Origin: Amblyomma americanum
Taxonomy: Eukaryota > Arthropoda > Arachnida > Ixodida > Ixodidae
Length of the DNA: 64,000 nucleotides
NCBI RefSeq assembly: GCF_052857255.1
Contig: NC_135500.1
Span: 163,211,683 to 163,275,682, forward strand
Direction of reading: 5' to 3'
Positions within the stretch are counted from its first letter, which is position 1. Each line of letters starts with the position of its first letter. Below the pieces are notes generated by a model. That model had not been told where the DNA came from, searched no databases, and saw only the letters and a list, made by a program, of their open reading frames with translations. This document shows positions 33,301 to 46,189 of this stretch, piece by piece. The position numbers and the translations under genes were made by a program.

Positions 33301-36300
33301 GGTCATAAAATGTCTATAGTGTTGAAAGATTGCCTATTGCTAGTATTAGTTTAATGAGGAGTAGACAATAGCAATTTTGTTCACACGAACTGGTTGCTAA
33401 ATTAATTTATGTCTTCGAAAATGAGGCGCGTTATTCAAACAACAATATCGATGCTACTGCAGTTTATAACCGATTAACAGGTATCACCAACAGAAGAAAC
33501 AGCTCCTGAAGACAGCTTGCCGCTATTTTCCAACGAACTCGCGCAGCTACGGCAAGAATAAAGCCAAAAATCAGTTAAAGAGGTTCACGAGCTCTCCCAG
33601 CTTTTCGTTTACCTAACAACCCTCACTTACCGCAATTTCATGCTGTTATATGCTTCAAGAAGCCCAGGCGTGAAATTATTTAACGCCCGTCCGCACGGAG
33701 TGCATTTTACTTTAGCAACTAGAGTTACATAAAAACAAAGAACGGCTTTTCTCTCACCTTTTTCATGACACGACTGACATGTGAAAACACCTCGTCTTGG
33801 TGCAAAAACGATAAGAAGTTAAGTATTCCACTGAATGAAACTCAGAAATATTGAACCAAGACAGGAAAGAGGGTGAGAAAAAAAGATAGATAAAACAGTG
33901 ATGTATAAAAGGCCTGTTCTATTTTTTTTAAATCTGTGTCCCTGCCAGACGAGTGGATAACGAAGCTGATTAAAGACCGCTAACAAGACCACTCCAGCAT
34001 CTGGCGCCTCTGGACACGAAGCTCGTTCAGGCGGCAGTAAGGGGCGTCAGCGGAAGATAGCGAGAGGCAGATATATACAAATAAAAAAGGAAACATCGCA
34101 AATTGCCCGTGCGTAAAGGGAGAGAGTGCACTGGGAGCGCTGCACTAGGAGGAGGAGGAGGAGCGAGTTACGCTGTGGTGCTAGCTTACAGCGTTTGCAT
34201 CGGGGTAAGCTCGGCGCCCATTTCAACGCAAGCAAAAAATCTGGCGTGTGCGTGCGTTGCCTCGCCTGACGTTGACAAACGCGCCCGTTCTCACGCGCGC
34301 GCTGGAGGCTGCCCGGTTGCGGAGCCGCTCAACACGGAGTACGCCGAAGGTGCGAGCAGCCGCGGAACGCTGGGAAACGAGAAAACAAAAAGCAGCTCTT
34401 TCTGGAAAACAGAAATTAAGAACATACGTAAAAATAGGAACGGATAATTATAAAAAAGGAGCGCGAAGCACGAAGCAACGATCGTTTTCTTTTCAACGCT
34501 GCAAAGTGCCTGTCAGGCGTCCCGCTTTGACAGGGTCTCTTTGTTAAAGCGGCTCGGGGCTCATTACTTCACGGCAGTCTCCCGTGAGCTTTCCCGGCCC
34601 ACACTTTTATAACAGAATTTTGCTTCTTTGGTAAAGAGCTTCTGCATCTTTTCCTTGTTTTTCATTTTTGGTTGGAGCACTGGAGTGTCCCTCTGTTTTG
34701 TCGTTTATTCCGCTTGGAGCTTTGGAGCGCTGGCTTCAGAAGCACCATGAGCAACTATTCACTTTCGCTCTCCAGCGCATCCAAGAGCTCAAACATTACG
34801 AGAGGGAATAGAGGGGGAACGGGACACAATACGCAATGCTTTTGCGTCACACGCATACACACGCAGGCATTGCACACCCCACTACATAGTGCAGCAATAG
34901 GGAACGCAGGCACGCCTGCAGCAGCGTTAAACAAAGCACCCCACAGCAACCGCGTTCAAAGGAGCACTTAAGAGTTATGCAGCATTTGTAAATCTGACAA
35001 AGTGGTCGGTACCCTTCCACGACGGTTGCGGCGTCGAGAAGAAGCGAGGGGGAAAATGGGGAAGATGGGTCTGGAAAGGAAGAACCCGTTCCCGTAAAAG
35101 CATCGTGTCAGAAATGTAAGGGCCGCCGCGTCCCCTTGAGGAAAGTTTAAATTTCTCGAAGTCTGCTGCGGCACTGCATTCAGCACGCTGCACTTTCCCC
35201 TTTCCATCTCTTTCTCAGTCTCTCTGCCGAGCCTGCTAGGGAGAGAGCGTCTTGTTTCGAGAGTGCTTGAGAACTTTGCGCTCCAGCAGGCTCGCAATGA
35301 AGACTCTTCAAGGGGGCTTCGAAGAAGGCGAGCAGAAGAAATAAGAGGGCTCTGATTGAAGCGTCCATCAGAACGTGGTGCAAGTAAATGAAAATGGAAA
35401 GCAAATAGTTGGCGCAGCTGAAGCCACAGTTTCGCTAAGCTAGTGATCTTAATGATGACGCGTGAAAACAAGAGAATAGATGAAACTTTCAAATATTTCA
35501 ATTTTTTTGGCTGAAGATTCAGTCTTTACACCTATATTTCGTTACAGCTCATTTCTTTCTTCATACGCTTGCTGAAGTCTTTCACAAGTACCATTTCATT
35601 TCATCGCAATTTCTCTTTATTTACTGTTGCACGGATGAGAAAGCGTTGCCCGCTTTCTCGCGAAGTATCACGCTACCGACATCTCACATAAAAATAAAAA
35701 AAAATCAAATATGTCGAAAGAGCAAAGGAAAACCCAGCGCTCGTCTGCCGTCCAGGCAAAGGTCATCTGGATAAGTTATTGACTCTATCAACCCGTCGCG
35801 CCCACCATCCAAAAACAAACAAAAAGGTCTCTCAGTTGCCCCACCGAGCGAGCCCCAGCAACATATTCAGCCAACCATATATCAGCGCCCCCTTCTGTTA
35901 TTTTCTTCAGATGGCCGTGGGGAAACGCGCAACGATCAAAAGATGCAGGAAACGAGCGCTGGTGACCATTTCCTCTCAACACAACAAAGAGAAGACGACA
36001 GAAAGAGCAGGGAAACACGTGAAGAAAGCATAAAAGAACAGAGAGAATACAGAGTTTAGATACATATAACGCAACGGGTAGCGTACGGTGCAGGGCAGGC
36101 CAGAACATGCACACACGTACACTTTACTGCCAGAGCGGAGGAGCAGCAACCGGCAGTCGAGGCTATAGCGACATTTCCATTGACGAAAAGAGAGCAGGAA
36201 ACGTAAGAAGGCAGCAACAAAGCGCCCGCCCCGTGTATACAGCGGTCTATGCAACCCAGACTCGACACACAGAGCCTTGTGTGGCTTGATTCGCTCTTCA

Positions 36301-37323
36301 TACACGTGCGTTTCCCGCTGCCGCCGGCACGGAGGCCGTGACAAATGTTCGCCCGGGTCCCCCCATCCTCGGGCGCAAACGCGACCGACGGCGATACGAT
36401 GCCGAGCTGCCGCTACTGGCCCGCCGTACACAGGCCACGTCGTGCGTTTGGGTATAGGAGACGTCCGTAAGGGGTATAGGCTCGGTGAGGTCGCGCGTGT
36501 GTCGTGTTTATGTATAAATATAGAGAGAATCGTAGCCTGCCTGCCCGCCTGGCGGTGAATTGAGGCAGCAACAACCTGCTTCAGCTCCGAACCGCATCGG
36601 CTTGCGCGCTGTATGAGCACGCTGCGCGACGGCAGTGTCCCGGGAGCGGCGCGTTTGGGTAGTGAACTGTACTTCTTTCTTCTTTTTTACTGTTTTTATT
36701 TAAGAGAGAAGGTGGTTTGCGCTTTGAATGTCCCGACGAGTGGATGTGCGCGCACGAGCGCTGCGCTGGGTATCGCGCAGGCCTATCGAATTGCCCGAGG
36801 AATATGCGCGTTTCTATACATCTTCGCAGTGTATGCACTCGTATATTGCTAGTAGGTGCGGCGTGGGGGTGCCTTGGCGCCATATTTCCTGCTGTTTTCT
36901 CTTTTCAGTTATGAACTCTGCTTTGTATTGGATTGTGTTATGAGGAGAAAAAGCAAAAAAAAACGAGGATGGTAAGAAATGAAAGCACACTGGCTCTTAA
37001 AAGCATGTTTAAAAATATGCACACAAAATTCGAAAAGTAGATACTTAAATCTACATAAATTATGCATGCATGAATATATGTGCATGCATACTAATAATGG
37101 GCGAATACCAATAAATTTCCGATTACCAGCATAAAGTCTCTATTTCGTGGCGGTTTTGATTCGCCGGGGGTTGCTAATAAGCCCGAAACCTGCTAGAATT
37201 GTTGTGTAAAGAAAGCTTTGCGAGTCGCGCCGCCAAATGGGCACGGAGTTCAGGAAAGTTTGAGACTGCACAGCGCACGAGTTTATGTGAGGTCACGTAG
37301 CTGCGACGTGCAACAGTGAAAGG
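30341..37323. other. No gene recognised; several GC-rich patches
   Basis: GC/CpG-rich patches lie at about 31500-32060, 34090-34560 and 36060-36880. The longest open frame (35976-36620, reverse, 214 codons) is low-complexity in sense and has no domain. AATAAA signals near 33100 (GAATAAACTTGG) and elsewhere have no recognisable gene before them. 32700-34000 is A/T-rich and featureless to me. Confidence 0.4.
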
Positions 37324-37656
37324 TCATACCCGAAGCAGCTCTTTCGAATCTATAAATGAGCAAATTAATTCTTGGTTTTCACCCCCAAGCTGCATCTGCA
37401 AGAAGAAACTCCTCATCGACCACTTAAATGAAATCAGAGCGATTGGCATATCGATACCTCCCTTCCACGTGTACCTCCCTTCCCTTGCTCTTGTCGTCCA
37501 GCGCAGTCTGAGACCGCAAAATATTGATCTGTGCCTGAACTCGGAGCAACTTTTTTGAAGTATCGAACGGTACTTGGCGAAATCAACAATCGTCTCGAAG
37601 GATCCTTCGCTCATGAAAGGAAATAATTTCTTGCACGAGGACGATGCCACCAGCAC
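37324..37656 (-). pseudogene. Possible ZBED/hAT-derived fragment
   Basis: The reverse frame reads LFPFMSEGSFETIVDFAKY, then SILQKSCSEFRHRSIF. This resembles the FP-x-L ... Y-x-x-I-L-x2-L-x2-EF-x-x-RF pattern in the helical part of ZBED5-like hAT-derived transposases. It opens with GTG, and the rest of the frame does not keep the resemblance without a shift. I rate this as a hint only. Confidence 0.2.
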
Positions 37657-38628
37657 TCGGAATCTAGGTGCTTCTCATGTAAGGCCTGATAGACCTGCTG
37701 TGAAGTGCAGTTTTATTGGGATGTGGGTAGCACAGAGCTAGAAAGCATTGGGTATAGGCGGGGCATCACGTGGCCAGGAATAACAGTCAGCGCTTTGTGA
37801 CAGACAGTGCCTGTAGATGCTCGCATAAATAAACACTCGCAATACGGTGCTACTGGCGCTCAGCCACCAATGCAATGTGGAAAATGCATGAGCTGCAGCA
37901 AAGCTGGGATGGAGCCTTTCTGTGGCCTCTTATTTGGTTTGATCTGAGTCGATTTTGTTGTCTTCTCGCGCCGCAGCGTCCATTCATGTAGAACTCACCT
38001 GCAGGTGAAACGTGGGAATAAAATATGTTGAAGGGACGATTAATTCAACTTATGATATATTTTTGCTGTTTAATCTATATTCGCCGGTGTTTAAATCTCG
38101 GTACTTTCCTCTGCTTAGGCAAACTGTGAATGGCACCTTTAAGCTTTGGTGCGTTTCTGTTAATTTTTTGCTTAATTTTCTGTTTTTCATACCTGGATTT
38201 TAGGTACGTTACGCAGACGAATGAGCTCGAAAAACCTTAGTACATGAAGCCATGAGTACTTTCGGCGCCGGCTCGATTAACACGAAAACTCTTGCAATCA
38301 CTGTTATGGTGATTGAAGTCCCGTATGGGAAACCTTCGCAAACCAATAAGCCAACTACACCCGCGTATTTTTAGAGCGGACCTCGTGACAAAAGAGTTAC
38401 CGGCAGGCTTTCACGCATTCGCAGTACGACATTGGAAGCGGTTATAAACTGTGTGTACGTCCATATTTTCAGAGACAAGACGCGATGATGACACTTCTTG
38501 GCTTCGCAACAGCTGCCACGCACACCGACCAGTACGATAGCTCTGGTAATCGTCGCAGATTACTATTATTTCTCTACAGCTGCTACTTTACTTTTCTTCT
38601 TTAGGCGCTTGCGTCACAGATCGCTAAT
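37657..38628. other. No gene recognised
   Basis: No motif, tRNA box or repeat edge seen. Confidence 0.5.
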
Positions 38629-38640
38629 CAATATCATTGT

Positions 38641-38882
38641 TTTGGTTTTATGGTTTTATGGGGGTGTAACGTCCCAAAGCGACTCAGGCTATGGGGACGC
38701 CGTAGTGAAGGGCTCCGGAAATTTCGACCACCTGGGGTTCTTTAACGTGCACTGACATCGCACAGTGCACGGGCCTCTAGAATTTCGCCTCCATCGAAAT
38801 TAAACTGCGGCGGCCGGGATCGAGCCCACGTCTCTCGGGTCAGCAGCCGAGCGCCATAACCACTGAGCCAGCACGGCGGCTG
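38641..38882 (-). mobile_element. tRNA-headed SINE, family A, copy 3
   Basis: The reverse strand shows the A box TGGCTCAGTGG, the B box GGGCTCGATCCC, the shared core and an ATAAAACCATAAAACC tail. A 12-bp target duplication with one mismatch flanks it (CAATATCATTGT at 38629-38640, CAGTATCATTGT at 38883-38894). This is the cleanest full-length copy in the window, at 242 bp. Confidence 0.9.
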
Positions 38883-38894
38883 CAGTATCATTGT

Positions 38895-39493
38895 GGAATG
38901 CGGAATTTATTTTCAGAGCCTACTCACTCATTGCTCTGGCTTCGGGCACTTTTAAAGAGACTCACTAATGCTATTGGGGTTTTTTTTTGGCATGTAAGAA
39001 ATGTTAGTACACGCGGCTCACCACAACTTATACGTATCTGGCTGCCGTGGCGTAACCGTGGAAGTGTTGTTGGCCATGCGCTCCTGTTTTTCATGCAGCA
39101 GTGAGGATCTCTGAACACAAGTTGCAATTTTACCCTATCGCGTAAATTGTGCAGCCCGCAGATCCATGACGAGTCATCAGTTATCACGCAAGGAATGTAG
39201 CGAGCGCGCACTTTTGCAACATTGTCTCCTGTCATGATCCTACATTAGTGATGAGAGAAAAAAGATGATTAAAAAAACCAGTAGTTGTTAGCATAAAGAA
39301 AGGCATATGCGAAGATTTGTGATGTGGTCTCCTGTCCTATAAACTTGAAATTTAAGGCAAAAAATTTCTGAGCAGCACTGTTTCTGGAAGCTCTTATGCA
39401 TAAATAAAGACGTGGGATACTACAACTAGACTCAACTACGGGCTCGCTTCATTGTGAAAGGTAGTGATGGAAATGTAGGTTCCGCTTTCACAG
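38895..39493. other. No gene recognised
   Basis: Open stretches on both strands without domains. An ATAAATAAAG lies near 39402. Confidence 0.5.
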
Positions 39494-39718
39494 TAATTTG
39501 GATGGCACAAGGGCAGCTCTGCCCAAAGAGTTGACACAAGCTATATTAGTCAACTCAAGGTGGGGTCAAAGGTCAATTTCCCAAAAATTTTACGCCAGAT
39601 GAGCCGAGCATCAGGCTTGCACCCATTGTATCGCCGGTGGGATCCGGGTGGCACTGCAGATCGAACTCCGAACCTCCTGCATGGGAGGTGGTTTTTTAAA
39701 CAACTAGGCCACCTCTGC
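39494..39718 (-). mobile_element. tRNA-headed SINE, family B, copy 1
   Basis: This shares its body with the SINE nested in the LINE at 46.2 kb: CAAGGTGGGGTCAAAG, then CCCATTGTATCGCCGG, then the tRNA-like end on the reverse strand. The head is damaged (the B box region reads GAGTTCGATCT and the A box has a poly-A interruption), so it is an older copy. Target duplications are not evident. Confidence 0.75.
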
Positions 39719-40189
39719 GATGATCTTTTTGATACTTTACGCTATTCTTCAAGATAAGTGATTGTGTTGCGAAAGCGCCGACGGCAGTCGCTGCCTCAGG
39801 ATGATGCGCTTAGGGGCGCGACATTCCGGAAATTGGAAGGTCGCGGCTCTCGAGGTTGCGGCATGCCATGGGTGGAAAAATTTCAGACATATAATTGACA
39901 ACACTTCGTGTGAAATAGTGTAAGCCACTTAAATGTAGGCGGTTTATCGCATCTTGAGATAAGCAAGATGCTCAAGATGAGTGCAGTGATGACAGCGCCA
40001 AGCAATGAGCGTTATTTCCCTACCTTGCCGCACCAGAGGCGCCTTCATAAAATGTCGGGACAGTCTCGAATGAATTCTTATCAACACCTTGCTCAGTCTT
40101 CCCAAAAAAATACCTCCTATGGCACTTGGAAGAACTAGATCGCCTAACCAAAAGGCACCCACTGCAGACTCACTGCCGCTTATAATCTA
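39719..40189. other. No gene recognised
   Basis: Nothing identifiable between the SINE and the LINE-like 3' end. Confidence 0.5.
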
Positions 40190-40420
40190 GCTCGGTCCAA
40201 CGTCGGCGGAGCCATACTGGGAGACTCTCCTGGCCAGCTCCTGCTGCTGACCAGCGCCTGATTGTTACCAACGCCCTGTAGCGGAGAGCCCTCTAAGGGC
40301 TGTCCTTTGCCCTGTGAGAGCAGCTCCGTAAGGGTTGCCTCGTGGCATTGTAGGATGTTTGACCCCCTCTGTACTGCTTGATAATAAATGTTTTCGCCAC
40401 CACCACTACCGGCCATAACT
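40190..40420 (+). mobile_element. Probable LINE 3' end fragment
   Basis: The forward strand reads EPYWETLLASS and, in another frame, ADQRLIVTNAL-stop. This resembles the W-E-x-L-L-x-S ... DQ-R-x-V-x-x-A tail at the end of some arthropod LINE pol proteins. It is followed by about 130 bp, an AATAAA (near 40384) and a CCACCACCACTACC simple tail. Evidence is moderate because a frameshift is needed. Confidence 0.35.
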
Positions 40421-41797
40421 GTATTTAGAGAGGATAGACAGGCCTACTGACAGGTAACTGGAAAGATAATTTAGAAGAACAAATATTTTTTATCTCACTC
40501 AAAACTTTGCAACCATAAATGCTGAAATCGGTCGACAATCGTCGGGCTTGAAAGTATGCGAATGCGATGTGAATTGCGAGTTAACTTGTTACAGAACAGA
40601 TGTTTAAGATTTGAGTGCCGCTGAATCAGAAGTCTAAACTACTTTAACTCAGAAAGTCTTTACGATACTGTGGCTAAAGTACTTTTGTTTCAACCGCAAA
40701 ACCCGAGCTGTCTTTAGGTATAGAGCGTTATAAGGCAAATCTCATAATCTAGGCGCAGTGCAACTTAAGTTTATAATTACGCCTGAAAAGGTGCAAAAAA
40801 TAATAAGTTAAAATTTTTTACTCCTAACGCATGTCGCAAACATTTATGTGGGGCGAACACACGCTCCTGGTTAAAGGACACTTTAATTGCCATTCTTCAT
40901 TTCAAGTGCTCAGGGAAGAGGTCACCGAGAATGGGGTGCTGCTTGGGAAACTAGCTCAACTAAGAACTCACAGGTTTCCCTCCCTAAATAAGTCATGCAT
41001 ATTTATTAGTGACCCATAACGCTTCGAAAAATGGAACTGAGAACTAAACATTTAAACATGGTTCATTGATAGCTGTGATGTTTCGATAGCTGATCATTAT
41101 GTAGTTTTCATGGAGCAGTGATCGTTTATTTAAGCATTGAAAGTGTTTTGCATTATTACAAACCGAACTTTAGTCAACGGATGACGCAGCGAAGGCTCCA
41201 CTGGTGTCGTTAACATTACACGACGCCTCATGAACAAATCGTACGTGACGAAGTGGGAACTACTTTAATGACAACGGCAGTGAAATGTCAGATGTTTCGT
41301 GATGCAAATCTCCGTCATGAATAATGACAACCTTTGTATATTTGAAATTGCATTCATGGAGTGCTCAGGTTATAACCGTCAGTGTTTCGTAGAAGCCGGA
41401 GGCCGAGTGCAAAGACGGAGCTTTGCGGCAGGAGTTCATAGAAGTGCCTGCGAGATGAAAATTGATTGCACTTGCGAGTTGGTCGTTTACGTGTACGCTT
41501 AGCGCATGAGCCAGAACGTTTCTGGGTTATCACAATAAGGGCTGTAAAGAAATGTTGTCTTGAAAGTGGATCTAAAGAAGTGTATGCCGAGAGAGTAATA
41601 ACAGTGCCAACTAACTTAATCTTACCGTGAATAGCATGAAACCAGAAGGAAAAAGTGTATCGGACCCCTTCTAGGCACGTCTATATTATGTACAGGCTTT
41701 TCAGCGGAGATGAGAAGCACTGTTAAAGGCATTAATTTAAAAATCTTTTTTTTGCCCTTTAGTCAGAAACTAATAAGTGCTTTCTTCGGGACAGCAG
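40421..41797. other. No gene recognised
   Basis: A/T-rich sequence; short open frames only. Confidence 0.5.
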
Positions 41798-42130
41798 TAT
41801 ATACACAGGGTGTTTCACTTACGTGTTTACACAATTAAATAAAATAGCCTTTTTGAGTTAGAAGAGCGCTTTTTTTCTCAAAGCATTGTCAGCAGTGCAG
41901 TACATCAGAATACAGCCAAGACGTACTAACTGGCAGGCTGGTTAACCAATATTGAATAATTAACTTTTTAACTATTACTGTTAGGCTCCTTAATTTCTAG
42001 AGGCCCATAACCCACCGTAAGTAATATCCATAAAAGTTTTTAGAATTTTGAAAACGCGGTTACTCTCGACGCTGTGGCCCAACAAATTTTGCCTACATCG
42101 TAACAAAATACATGCGCTTTCGAGACGCTT
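41798..42130. mobile_element. Possible DNA-transposon or MITE fragment
   Basis: A start-like TATACACAGGGTGTTTCAC (about 41800-41818) resembles the ACAGGGTGTTYCA tips common on non-autonomous DNA elements in arthropods. The sequence that follows is A/T-rich and non-coding. I find no inverted partner, so edges and class are unproven. Confidence 0.25.
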
Positions 42131-44489
42131 GTAGGCAAAGCAACGCCTCCAGGGCACGCAACTACAAACGGCTACAAAAGGACGCTATACAGCTTTCGCA
42201 GCTTTCTCCCCTAAACATTTGACCGAAAACAGACCGTGTGGCTTCGGAACGTAAAACGAACCGTTTATATTTAGTTAAAAAAAAACCGTAGATACGCTCG
42301 TGCTGGTTCCTAATAAATTGCTCTCTTTGGCTGTGAACATGAATCGAAGATTGCGCTCTTGCACGGTGCTGTGTTTTGTGAAGATTACAATGAGTGACAG
42401 CAGTAGCAATGGCCAAATAAAACAATGATTATATGACCGTAGCACACACACTCACCTCACTATTTCCTATACCTTTCCTATTCTATACTATCCATACTTT
42501 TGCCATACCTTGTGCTTGGCGCATGATGGTCTTAGTTGCCATAGATGTGCCATGAAACCCAACACAACACAAACAACACCCTCGTTGTTCCGGACTAAAA
42601 ATTTGCATTCGTCTTTCGGCGCAAAGAGGTTGCATTGTTTTAGTCATTTGCGTCACGACAAATGACGGATAACGTACTGGCACAGAATATGGATCCTGGA
42701 ACAAAGAAAAAAGTGAGACAATTTCTCCACTGCCGACAATATTTACTGAGGGTGCTACAATGTACTTTGTTTATTATGGTCAGAGAAAGAATAGCGGCGG
42801 CAGACGTCGCTGGTCCACGTACAGAGCTTCACTGCTCCGTTTGCTGCCACAGATAACCAGCCATTGATGTTTATATGACAAATAAGCGCATCGTTTCTAA
42901 ACGCATCAGGTACATTTGGAGCGGAGAGATTTCTCCCGATAACGGCTGAAACAACAACAAAAAAAGAGTGCACCTCGATGGGTGGCAGGCAACACAGTCG
43001 GCGTGGTCAGACGAACGCAGGGTTCCACTTCCAGAGATAAGCGAACACAGAGAACGCTCAATTTCGACGTCCAAGCCGCAGTTAGAGCGCAGCTATCACC
43101 TCCTTCGGCAAACAGAAAGTGCGCGACTATGTGTAACGGCGGATAAGCGCGGGCATGTACACTCACACAATCGGGGACGCGATCGGGCCTCGCCAAATGA
43201 TTCCGTACATATATAGCCTGAGTGGCACACTCGTGCTTCGTGACTGCCTTAGCGACTTATGCCACCACCGCTTCGGCTGGCAGAAAACGAGGCTGAAAGC
43301 GCAGGAGCTATGGGGGTAATGTGTAGCAGGGGTCCAGCCCGCCACACACGAACGTCCCATGCGTTTCAGTACGTACGTTTTTTTTCCCTTACCTATCAAC
43401 CTCGGCGTCGCGTTTTCTCCCGCCCTTTCACGTGGGGCCAGCAGCGGGTCATCGATTGCGGCATCGACAGGGAACACGCGCCTGCGTCGACAGCAGCTGG
43501 CGGCGGAGGCGCGCGGTGCTCGAAACGCGCTCGCGCGCTCACACCAGGCACCGTGGCCGGGCTGACCTGGCCTTCTCTGCTGGCGAATGACCTTCTCCGG
43601 CTGCCGCTGAAAGAGCGCGTTTTGCTATCCACTTCGACGAGGCCCCGATTGCCGGTCGCCACTCTCCGCCGCGTCTTTTCTGCTGCGTCGGCCCCTCTGT
43701 TTGCTTCGAGCCGGAGCTTGCTGCTTTCTTTACTGGGCTTCCGAAAGGCCTCTCTTCGCATTTGTGTTTTCCGACCACTCCCCCCCCCCCCCTCCCCGCG
43801 AACTTGTACTTGCCTTTGGTTTCTTTGTCGTGAAGCGAAATCATCAAGTGGGCCTGCTGGAGAAAGGCTTGCAACAGAAGGAAGTGTGGCTCGGCACCAC
43901 CTGGCCTCGGTTAGGCGGGAAGGTTAAGAGAGGCGGGTCACAATGATCATTGTTTCCGGCTCGCTTAGGAATATAACAAAGCGGCGGTACCTAAGGAGGG
44001 TCATGCTGGGAAGACAGCGGTAAGAACACTGAGAATTGCGTTTGAATCGCACGAGGTAGTGGCGATTTGTTAGAAATAAAGCTCTAACCGAAAAAGTCAC
44101 GGGGCATACCGGACTGTGACGTGACGTGCATGGTGCATGAGGAATACATCGCGTGCTAGTTGTTGCTTGGGTAGACTTTATTTGTTGTGAACAAAATATG
44201 TTGCCGCCGCTATATCAAGGGCAGTGTTAAATATTAATTGATCTCAGTGCTGGAGCGAAATTAAGATTGAGGAGGTCGTGCATCTTAATTTTTCGTTCAC
44301 GTCTGGTTTACTCAGTCTAACTCTGCAATTCTACAACAGTCTTTACTCATCATTATCTACTCTGAGTAATATTTTTGTGCCTAGTCTTTCCTTGCATTTA
44401 GTCGTTTGAGTCGAATAATCTTTTTTTTTCACGCTGGAACTACGCAAGCGCTAAGCCTTTTTTAGCTTCAGAGAAAAGGAAAAGATTCG
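42131..44489. other. No gene recognised; GC-rich 43.0-43.95 kb
   Basis: 43000-43950 is GC/CpG-rich, with a 222-codon forward frame starting at ATG (43259) whose translation is Arg/Ala/Ser-rich and has no domain. The opposite strand is equally open, as expected from composition. A C-run lies at about 43780-43792. 43950-44489 is A/T-leaning and empty. Confidence 0.4.
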
Positions 44490-44722
44490 TTTGGTTTATG
44501 ACGGTTTAACGTCCCAAGGCGACTCAGGCTATGAGGGACGCCGTAGTCAAGGGCTCCGGAAATCTAGACCACCTGGGGTTCTTTGACGTGCGCTGACATC
44601 GCACAGTACAGGAGCCTCTATGGCATTTCGCCTCCATCAAACTACGACCGCCGCGGCCGGGATCGAACGCGCGCCTTTCGGGTCAGCAGCCGAGTACCAT
44701 AACCACTGAGCCACCGCAGCGG
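44490..44722 (-). mobile_element. tRNA-headed SINE, family A, copy 4
   Basis: The reverse strand carries the A box TGGCTCAGTGG and a B box, GCGTTCGATCCC, with one change. The shared core and an ATAAACCAAA-type end follow. AAGGAAAAG (44476-44484) and AAGGAAAAAG (44726-44735) flank it as a probable target duplication. Confidence 0.85.
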
Positions 44723-45269
44723 ACTAAGGAAAAAGTGTTTAAAGGAGCTATTGTGTGCATTATAAAATATTGGGGTATCTTAGTTTTCTATAAAACAGCA
44801 TTGCCGAGTCTTGTATTCAAAACAAAACTATTAACATAGCGACTTTCACAGGCGCAGCGTTTTAGTATATTAAGAGCCTCACGTTTTAAATAAAAAGCAC
44901 GATTTTTATTTTCTTACCCGCAACCAGCCTTGTTTAAAATAAAAATTTAAAACTGCTGACCTTCACAATATTGTGCGTGGATCAATATGCAGGTATAGAG
45001 TGAGTACAGGAATTGTACATGGCGTGCCGTTGTACTAGTTAATAATTAACTTCCCACAACCGGGTAAGCCACCTCATTGGATATATTGCCCATCAGTGCT
45101 GTGTTTCACACAGCTCCCGACATATTAAAGACTACTGTCCTCATAGTTGAGTAGAACTTCAGACCATTCCCAGCTCCTAACATTTTTTTTCACTCATTTT
45201 ATTCCAGTACAATGGCCCTGCAGTTTGCTCCAGAAAAAAGATTTTAGTGCCTTAGAAACACTGATCTTG

Positions 45270-46189
45270 AACAGCTGAGGGTTTTAATATAAGGAAAACC
45301 ACCAGGTGGCTCTGTAATATTGGCGGTAAAGTTAATTAATGATCTTGTCCCAAGAGGCAAGGAAACTCTGATACAACCATTGGAGGCAGTCACAACAAAT
45401 GAGCAAATTCTGCACAGCTGGAAACAGAGTAAAATGAATTTGATTTATAAAGGAAAAGGCGATAAGACGAACATAAAATCCTTCCGACCGATTACGATAA
45501 CATCAGTTACATACAGGCTGGCGATGCAGGCGGTGAAATTAAAAATGCAGTCACGTGTAGAAAGTAATAGAATACTCGGAGAATTTCAGGATGGGTTCAG
45601 AAGTAGTAGGCGCTTATACAATAGCCTTTTCGTACTTAAACAGTGCATAGAAATAGCTAAGGCGGAAAACAGACCTCTGTATTTAGCCTTCCTGGACATA
45701 AGCGGTGCATACGACACCATGAACAGGGAACTCCTGTGGAACATATTAAAAGGTGAAAGTATCGGTCATGAGGTAATTGATTTTCTACAGGAAATATGTC
45801 GAGAAAATAAAGCTGAAATAACGTGGGAAGGAATTAAGAGTACGACAACTGCCGAGGTACAGAAATGATTAAGGCAAGGTTGTCCTCTATAACCGCTGCT
45901 GTTCATGCTTTATATCATAAGTATCGAAGGAAGGCTACAAGGAAGCAATCTAGGTTATAATCTATCGCACAGATTAGGCGGAAAGGTTGTGGAGCAACGA
46001 CTACCGGGCTTAATGTATGCGGACGATATTGTACTGTTAGCAGATAGCCAGGAAGATTTGCAAACTCTGTTTAATTGCTGTGGAGACCAAGGATACAGCC
46101 TAGGTTTCAGTTTTGGCGCAACTAAGTCAGGTGTGATGATTTTCAACGATACAACTTCGCTGGAGCTTGCAATAGAAGGCCATGAAATA
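45270..46189 (+). pseudogene. LINE reverse transcriptase domain (first part)
   Basis: This is RNA-dependent DNA polymerase of a non-LTR element. The fingers block reads MNLIYKGKGDKTNIKSFRPI. Motif A, FLDISGAYD, keeps its Asp (codon 45695-45697). Motif B, LRQGCPL, follows but is flanked by two in-frame stops (45866-45868, and one just after PL). Motif C, LMYADDIVLL, is intact (YADD 46016-46027). The frame is consistent apart from those stops, so decay is by point mutation. It is cut at GHEI by the nested SINE and resumes after it at KIHLVAEYKYLGV. Confidence 0.85.
46182..46189 (+). repeat. Target duplication of nested SINE (left copy)
   Basis: ATGAAATA here and ATAAAATA at 46443-46450 differ by one base and bracket the SINE. 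Removing one copy and the SINE restores LINE reading-frame continuity. Confidence 0.6.

Noticed and set aside
35976..36620. 214-codon reverse open frame
   Set aside because: No domain. It begins at a non-ATG codon and overlaps open frames on the forward strand.
43259..43927. 222-codon forward open frame starting at ATG
   Set aside because: It lies in a GC-rich island where both strands are open. The translation is Arg/Ala/Ser-rich and has no domain or splice support.
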